NCBI GenBank assembly: GCA_026713505.1
Contig: JAPOOH010000348.1
Span: 1-8,722 of the forward strand
Reading direction: 5' to 3'
DNA: 8,722 nt
From: Chloroflexota bacterium
Lineage (GTDB): Bacteria; Chloroflexota; Dehalococcoidia; Lucifugimonadales; Australimonadaceae
A program made the translations under genes and the position numbers. The notes beneath the pieces were generated by a model. That model searched no databases. It saw only the letters and a program-made list of their open reading frames with translations, and was not told the DNA's origin. Shown here one piece after another: positions 5,043 to 8,722 of the stretch (position 1 is the stretch's first letter; the number at the start of each line of letters is the position of its first letter).

Positions 5043-7112
5043 ATGGAAGGCCTCATACTGGCCATCGTTGCGGGCGCTGTGGCGCTCGTTTTTGCTGTGT
5101 ATCTCGCCATGCGCGTACTGAGCGCCGACGAGGGCACCGATCGCATGAAGGAGATCGGCGCGGCCATCCAGGAGGGCGCCAACGCCTTCCTCAAGCGCGA
5201 GTACACCGTGCTCGCGGGGTTCGTCGTCATCGTCTTCATCGTCCTGCTCGTCCTCGGACTCGTCCGCGAGGAACAGAACGAGATGACAGCGGTCGCCTAT
5301 CTCGTGGGTGCCATCTCATCCGCGGTGGCAGGCTTCATCGGCATGCGCATCGCGGTCAAGTCCAACATGCGGACGGCTGCTGCCGCCCGCATCGGCCTGA
5401 ACCGCGCGCTCCGCGTCGCCTTCTCCAGCGGCGGCGTCATGGGCATCACCGTCGTCGGCATCGGACTGCTCGGCGCCGTGGCGCTGTGGCTGATATTCCA
5501 CGATAAGGACATCGTCGCCGGGTTCAGCTTCGGCGCGTCCAGCATCGCCCTTTTTGCCCGTGTTGGCGGCGGTATCTACACCAAGGCCGCCGACGTGGGT
5601 GGCGACCTCGCCGGAAAGGTCGAGGCCGGCATTCCGGAGGACGACCCCCGCAACGCCGCCGTCATCGCTGACAACGTCGGCGACAACGTCGGCGACGTCG
5701 CCGGCATGGGCGCGGACCTCTTCGAGTCCTACGTTGGCTCCATCATCGCGAGCCTGGCCCTCGCTGCGACGGGAACTGCAGTCCTCATCGGCGTTGACGA
5801 ATCTCGCGTCAACATCGAGGTCGACTCCGCTCTCGCGGTGCTCCCCTTCCTCATCGCCGCCGTCGGCATCGCCGCATCCATCATCGGCACGTTCCTCGTC
5901 CGCACGGGCGAGACGACCAACATCGGCAGTTTGCTCTGGTCGCTTCGGCGCGGCATTTTCGCCGCGGGCTTCCTCTCGCTTGTCGGTTCCTTCGGCGCCA
6001 TCTACTGGCTGTTCGAAGTGGATGGCGGGTTCGGCATGGATAAGGTCTGGCAGTTCTGGGGCGCGGTTGCCGTCGGACTGGGCGCCGGCGTCATCATCGG
6101 CGTCAGCACCGAGTACTACACCAGCTACGAATACAAGCCGACGAAGGGCATCGCCGCCCGCTCCGTCACCGGCCCGGCCACCATCATCATCAGCGGCTTC
6201 GCTACCGGCATGCTCAGCACTGCTATCCCGCTCCTCGTTATCGCGGCCGCAGTCATCGGCGCGCATGAACTCGCCGGGCTCTACGGCATCGCCATCGCCG
6301 CGGTTGGAATGCTCTCAACCCTCGGCATCACGCTCGCCACCGACGCCTACGGCCCCGTCGCCGACAACGCCGGCGCCATCGCCGAGCAGGCCCACCTCGA
6401 CCCCGAGGTCCGCGAGCGCACCGACGCGCTCGACTCGCTCGGCAACACCACCGCCGCCACCGGCAAGGGCTTCGCCATCGGCTCTGCGGTGCTCACCTCG
6501 CTCGCCCTGATGGCCGCCTACGCCAAGGTCGTCGGTCTCGAGGCCATCGACCTGTTGGAGGTCTCGACGCTCGTCGGACTGCTCATCGGCGCGCTGATGC
6601 CTTTCATTTTCAGCGCCCTCACCATGGAGGCCGTGGGCCGAGCCGCCCAGGACATGGTCGAAGAGGTGCGCCGGCAGTTCAACGAGATCCCGGGCCTGCG
6701 CGAGGGCAAGGAAGGCGTTCGCGCTGAGTACGCCCGCTGCGTGGACATCAGCACCCAGGGCGCACTGCGGGAGATGATCATCCCCGGTCTGCTCGCCGTC
6801 GTCGTCCCCATCGTCGTCGGTCTCATCCCGTTCCTCGGCAAGGAGGCGGTGGGCGGACTGCTCATCGGCGCGATCGCCGCGGGAGCGCTGCTCGCCATCA
6901 CCATGGCGAACTCCGGCGGCGCGTGGGACAACGCCAAGAAGTACATCGAGGCCGGAGCCCATGGCGGCAAGGGTACGGACGAGCACGCCGCGGCAGTGGT
7001 CGGCGACACCGTCGGCGACCCCTTCAAGGACACGTCCGGCCCCTCGCTCAACATCCTCATCAAGCTCATGTCCATCGTTGCCGTCGTCTTCGGCACCGCC
7101 TTCGCCGGATAG
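5043..7112 (+). CDS. hppA: Membrane-bound ion-pumping pyrophosphatase, K+-dependent type
   Basis: Integral membrane protein (~690 aa, about 16 helices) that hydrolyses pyrophosphate to pump H+ or Na+ outward. Residues are numbered from the ATG at 5037. Substrate and Mg2+ motifs are all present: GGGIYTKAADVGGDLAGKVE (177-196), ADNVGDNVGD (211-220), DAYGPVADNAG (436-446), NSGGAWDNAKKYIE (625-638) and GDTVGDPFKDTSGPSLN (656-672). GNTTAATGKG (469-478) has Ala473 and Gly476, the signature of K+-dependent enzymes; K+-independent ones carry Lys at the first of these positions. The gate glutamate is in ADLFES (E230), the position found in Na+-pumping and some H+-pumping subfamilies, so ion specificity is open. 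AGGAGG (5028-5033) is 9 bases from the ATG at 5043 but only 3 from the one at 5037, so I prefer 5043. It stands alone and is followed by a hairpin. Confidence 0.97.
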   Translation: MEGLILAIVAGAVALVFAVYLAMRVLSADEGTDRMKEIGAAIQEGANAFLKREYTVLAGFVVIVFIVLLVLGLVREEQNEMTAVAYLVGAISSAVAGFIGMRIAVKSNMRTAAAARIGLNRALRVAFSSGGVMGITVVGIGLLGAVALWLIFHDKDIVAGFSFGASSIALFARVGGGIYTKAADVGGDLAGKVEAGIPEDDPRNAAVIADNVGDNVGDVAGMGADLFESYVGSIIASLALAATGTAVLIGVDESRVNIEVDSALAVLPFLIAAVGIAASIIGTFLVRTGETTNIGSLLWSLRRGIFAAGFLSLVGSFGAIYWLFEVDGGFGMDKVWQFWGAVAVGLGAGVIIGVSTEYYTSYEYKPTKGIAARSVTGPATIIISGFATGMLSTAIPLLVIAAAVIGAHELAGLYGIAIAAVGMLSTLGITLATDAYGPVADNAGAIAEQAHLDPEVRERTDALDSLGNTTAATGKGFAIGSAVLTSLALMAAYAKVVGLEAIDLLEVSTLVGLLIGALMPFIFSALTMEAVGRAAQDMVEEVRRQFNEIPGLREGKEGVRAEYARCVDISTQGALREMIIPGLLAVVVPIVVGLIPFLGKEAVGGLLIGAIAAGALLAITMANSGGAWDNAKKYIEAGAHGGKGTDEHAAAVVGDTVGDPFKDTSGPSLNILIKLMSIVAVVFGTAFAG

Positions 7113-7135
7113 GAGCAGGAGGACCTGCGGAATCC

Positions 7136-7167
7136 ATCGGGGCGGTTGCGTGTGCAACCGCCCCGAT
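7136..7167 (+). terminator. Intrinsic terminator-like hairpin after hppA
   Basis: A perfect 14-bp stem (ATCGGGGCGGTTGC with its complement at 7154-7167) closes a GTGT tetraloop, starting 23 bases after the pyrophosphatase stop codon. Only a weak T-tract follows (TTGTGG), so it may end transcription inefficiently, or mainly protect the mRNA 3' end. Confidence 0.7.
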
Positions 7168-7535
7168 TTGTGGAAACGGCGGGCAGAGAGAACTCCCCCT
7201 GATGGAGATCGCGTCATCTGCCCCTTACCTGTTGCCTGCCGGATCCGCTACGCTGGACGCAAGCACGCGGCTCACTTGCAACTATAGGCGTCGCGGACAT
7301 GGGGAGGACCCCGCCCCGGCGGAGCGGAACTTTGAATTGCATGAGCCCCTTGGTCCCTTGGTCGCGGGAAGCAGGCCGTGGCCTTGGAAACGCCCCTGAC
7401 CAAGGAGACCAAGAAGCTCAGATTGAGGGTCTGATTCACTCCTGAGATCGGACCAAGAGGCTCAGGATCGGGGCTCACTTGAGCGCCTTGGTCCGACTGG
7501 CGCTGCGGTGAACACCCCGACCACGGAGGAGAACC
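7168..7535 (+). other. Non-coding stretch with a structured leader for the SDR gene
   Basis: No convincing gene lies between the hppA hairpin and the SDR start. The right half (7349-7495) is dense in inverted repeats and is listed separately. The left half holds no clear feature. A weak candidate promoter, TTACCT (7225-7230) and TACGCT (7249-7254) with an 18-base spacer, would give a leader of about 275 bases. The ribosome site of the next gene, GGAGGA (7525-7530), ends it. Confidence 0.4.
7349..7495 (+). promoter_or_regulatory. Heptamer-repeat hairpin array, possible regulatory RNA leader
   Basis: The heptamer CTTGGTC or its complement GACCAAG occurs six times: + copies at 7349-7355, 7357-7363 and 7487-7493, complements at 7398-7404, 7407-7413 and 7451-7457. 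The first four make a 15-bp stem with one bulged A (7349-7363 with 7398-7413) around a 34-base loop. The last two make a second stem, CGGACCAAG (7449-7457) with CTTGGTCCG (7487-7495), prolonged by GCTCA/TGAGC (7460-7464 with 7480-7484). Because every GACCAAG can pair with every CTTGGTC, mutually exclusive folds are possible. The second hairpin ends 29 bases before the SDR ribosome site. It matches no riboswitch I know; I see no T-box antiterminator motif. A palindromic intergenic repeat is the alternative. Confidence 0.5.
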
Positions 7536-8333
7536 ATGGACCTCGGCATAACTGGCAAGCGGGCGCTCGTGACCGGAGGCACGCGAGGCATCGGCTACGC
7601 CATCGCGTGGGAGCTGGCTCGGGAAGGCGTCGACGTCGCCCTCTGCGCTCGCGACGAGTCCGCTGCGCGTGACGTCGCCGCTGAGATCGCCGCCAGGACC
7701 GGCGTGCGCGTCGTCGGCTTCCGCGCCGACACCGGCATCGCGGAGGACGTGATGCGCCTCGTGGCCGACGCGGCGGACGCACTCGGTGGCTTGGACATCC
7801 TCGTGAACAACGCCGCCCGCGTCGGGTTCGCGGGCGGCCCGGACACCCTCTCGCAGCTGAACGAGGAGATGCTGCGCGACGACTTCGACGTCAAGATCAT
7901 GGGCTACCTGCGCTGCGCCCAGCACGCCGCCCCTTACATGGAGAGCGAGGGCTGGGGCCGCATCGTCAACATGGACGGCATGGCTGCCCGCAACGCTGCC
8001 GGCATCAGCGGTGGGCTGCGCAACGCCGCCGTCATGAACTTCACCAAGGTCATGTCGGAGGAGCTCGGCCCCAGGGGCATCACCGTCAACGCCGTCCACC
8101 CTGCCCTGAGCAGGACGGAGGCCCTTGTCGAGCGGCTCGAAGGCACCGCCGAGCGGGAGGGCATCACGCTCGCGGAGGCGGAGCAACGCGTCGCCAGGAA
8201 CAACGCCATCCGCCGCCTCGTGACCGTGGAGGAGATAGCGGCGATCGTCGTCTTCCTCTGCTCGCAGCAGGCGGGCTGCATCACCGGCGAAGCCGTCGCC
8301 CCCGCGGGCGGCAACTCCCGCGCCGTGTTCTAA
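7536..8333 (+). CDS. SDR-fold oxidoreductase-like protein lacking the catalytic tetrad
   Basis: The 265-aa product has the length and Rossmann fold of classical short-chain dehydrogenases. The cofactor loop is TGGTRGIG (13-20), with ARD (38-40) ending the second strand and NNAA at 91-94. The C-terminal part (ELGPRGITVNAVHPALSRTE, then CITGEAVAPAGG) is typical. The active site is not. At the positions of the Asn-Ser-Tyr-Lys tetrad I align Lys120 (FDVKIMG), Gly148 (NMDG), Gly159 and Asn163 (GGLRNAA). It may bind NAD(P) but use other residues, or act without redox chemistry; the annotation 'oxidoreductase' is therefore only a fold call. GGAGGA (7525-7530) sits 5 bases before the ATG. The gene ends with tandem stops (TAATAG) and is followed after 18 bases by a Rid-family gene, so the two are likely one operon. 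Substrate unknown. Confidence 0.88.
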   Translation: MDLGITGKRALVTGGTRGIGYAIAWELAREGVDVALCARDESAARDVAAEIAARTGVRVVGFRADTGIAEDVMRLVADAADALGGLDILVNNAARVGFAGGPDTLSQLNEEMLRDDFDVKIMGYLRCAQHAAPYMESEGWGRIVNMDGMAARNAAGISGGLRNAAVMNFTKVMSEELGPRGITVNAVHPALSRTEALVERLEGTAEREGITLAEAEQRVARNNAIRRLVTVEEIAAIVVFLCSQQAGCITGEAVAPAGGNSRAVF

Positions 8334-8351
8334 TAGCCAGGGGAGACTGCC

Positions 8352-8722
8352 ATGCCCCGCACCAACGTCAGCGGCAACAGCCCCTACGAGGGCTCCATCG
8401 GCTTCTCCCGCGCCGTCCGCGTGGGGAGCGCCGTCTACGTCTCCGGCACTGTAGCGACCGCAGCCGACGGGTCCGTGGCGGGCGTCGGCGACCCCTACGC
8501 TCAGGCGGTCCAGACCCTGCGCAACATCGAGGCCGCACTGCAGAATGCGGGCGCGTCACTCGCCAACGTGGTGCGCACGCGCATGTACGGGGCGGACCTC
8601 CCCAACGGGGACGCGGTCCCCCGCGCCCGCGGGGATTTCTTCGGGGCCGTGCCCCCCGCTTCCACGATGGTGGAAGTGCCCCGCCTCATCGACCCCGCGA
8701 TGCTCGTCGAGATCGAGGCAGA
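8352..8722 (+). CDS. Rid-family (YjgF/YER057c/UK114) protein, 3' end outside the window
   Basis: The open frame of 123 codons runs off the window and is nearly complete for a family of about 125-135 residues. It shows the Rid pattern: GFSRAVRVGSAVYVSGTVA (17-35), the helix YAQAVQTLRNIEAALQNAGA (49-68), VVRTRMYGAD (73-82), RARGDFFG (91-98) and PPASTMVEVPRLIDPAMLVE (101-120). RidA deaminates reactive enamines and imines through an arginine in a 'PARS' motif. Here that position is Ser104 (PAST), which fits the Rid4-7 subgroups that lack this arginine and the classical deaminase activity. GGGGAG (8340-8345) lies 6 bases before the ATG. It follows the SDR gene by 18 bases, suggesting a shared pathway, possibly breakdown of a nitrogen-containing or aromatic compound (inference). 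Confidence 0.88.
   Translation, partial: MPRTNVSGNSPYEGSIGFSRAVRVGSAVYVSGTVATAADGSVAGVGDPYAQAVQTLRNIEAALQNAGASLANVVRTRMYGADLPNGDAVPRARGDFFGAVPPASTMVEVPRLIDPAMLVEIEA

Noticed and set aside
5316..6266. Long minus-strand open frame opposite hppA
   Set aside because: It is antisense to a gene with unmistakable pyrophosphatase motifs and its product is low-complexity, Asp/Gly/Ala-rich. It is a by-product of GC-rich third positions.
6315..7217. Second long minus-strand open frame opposite the hppA end
   Set aside because: Same reason: it is the antisense shadow of hppA, has a biased composition and crosses the terminator hairpin.
7349..7495. CRISPR array or T-box riboswitch
   Set aside because: The repeats are only 7 bases, irregularly spaced and in both orientations, so it is not CRISPR. 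The conserved T-box antiterminator sequence is absent and the downstream gene is not an amino-acid gene.
7272..8186. Minus-strand open frame opposite the SDR gene
   Set aside because: The + strand carries a clear SDR with a ribosome site. The antisense product is biased and has no recognisable domain.

Overview
The window is a high-GC bacterial chromosome segment. The mix of a translin-family protein, a membrane pyrophosphatase, an SDR and a Rid protein, with GC-rich codon use and signs of leaderless transcription, suggests Chloroflexota (Dehalococcoidia or SAR202-like). That taxonomic call is inference, not proof.

Layout. Bases 1-279 are non-coding and hold a short ATTCCC-N8-GGGAAT inverted repeat and a G-quadruplex-type G-run. 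A translin/TRAX-family gene follows on + (286-936). Then comes a block of visibly lower GC with three genes all on the minus strand, read from right to left. They encode a coiled-coil HARE-HTH protein (4272-4748), an 844-residue GHKL-type ATPase with C-terminal beta-sandwich regions (1693-4227), and an unrecognised helical protein of about 256 residues (923-1693). They look like one operon (44-bp gap, then a 1-4 bp overlap) driven by a strong promoter at 4788-4815. After the block the core chromosome resumes with a K+-dependent-type membrane pyrophosphatase (5043-7112) and its hairpin. A structured non-coding leader follows, then an SDR-fold gene (7536-8333) and a Rid-family gene cut off by the window edge (8352-8722).

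The main discovery is that the three-gene block is an inserted element. The last 33 bases before the left junction (885-917, inside the 3' end of the translin gene) recur at the right junction (4856-4888) with 29/33 identity. Reading on from the right copy in the same frame gives a second ending of the translin protein (RLERLLNDRPVA, stop). The element of about 3.97 kb therefore sits in the 3' end of the translin gene. It replaced the native C-terminus (DRPVA) with a near-equal-length substitute (EGAKDS), much as integrative elements rebuild the 3' ends of tRNA genes. No recombinase is visible inside.

The cargo (HARE-HTH DNA-reading module, GHKL ATPase, accessory protein) has the character of a prokaryotic conflict or defence system. 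I do not recognise this three-gene combination as a named system. The SDR and Rid proteins at the right end appear to form a small metabolic operon. Both lack the family's classical catalytic residues.
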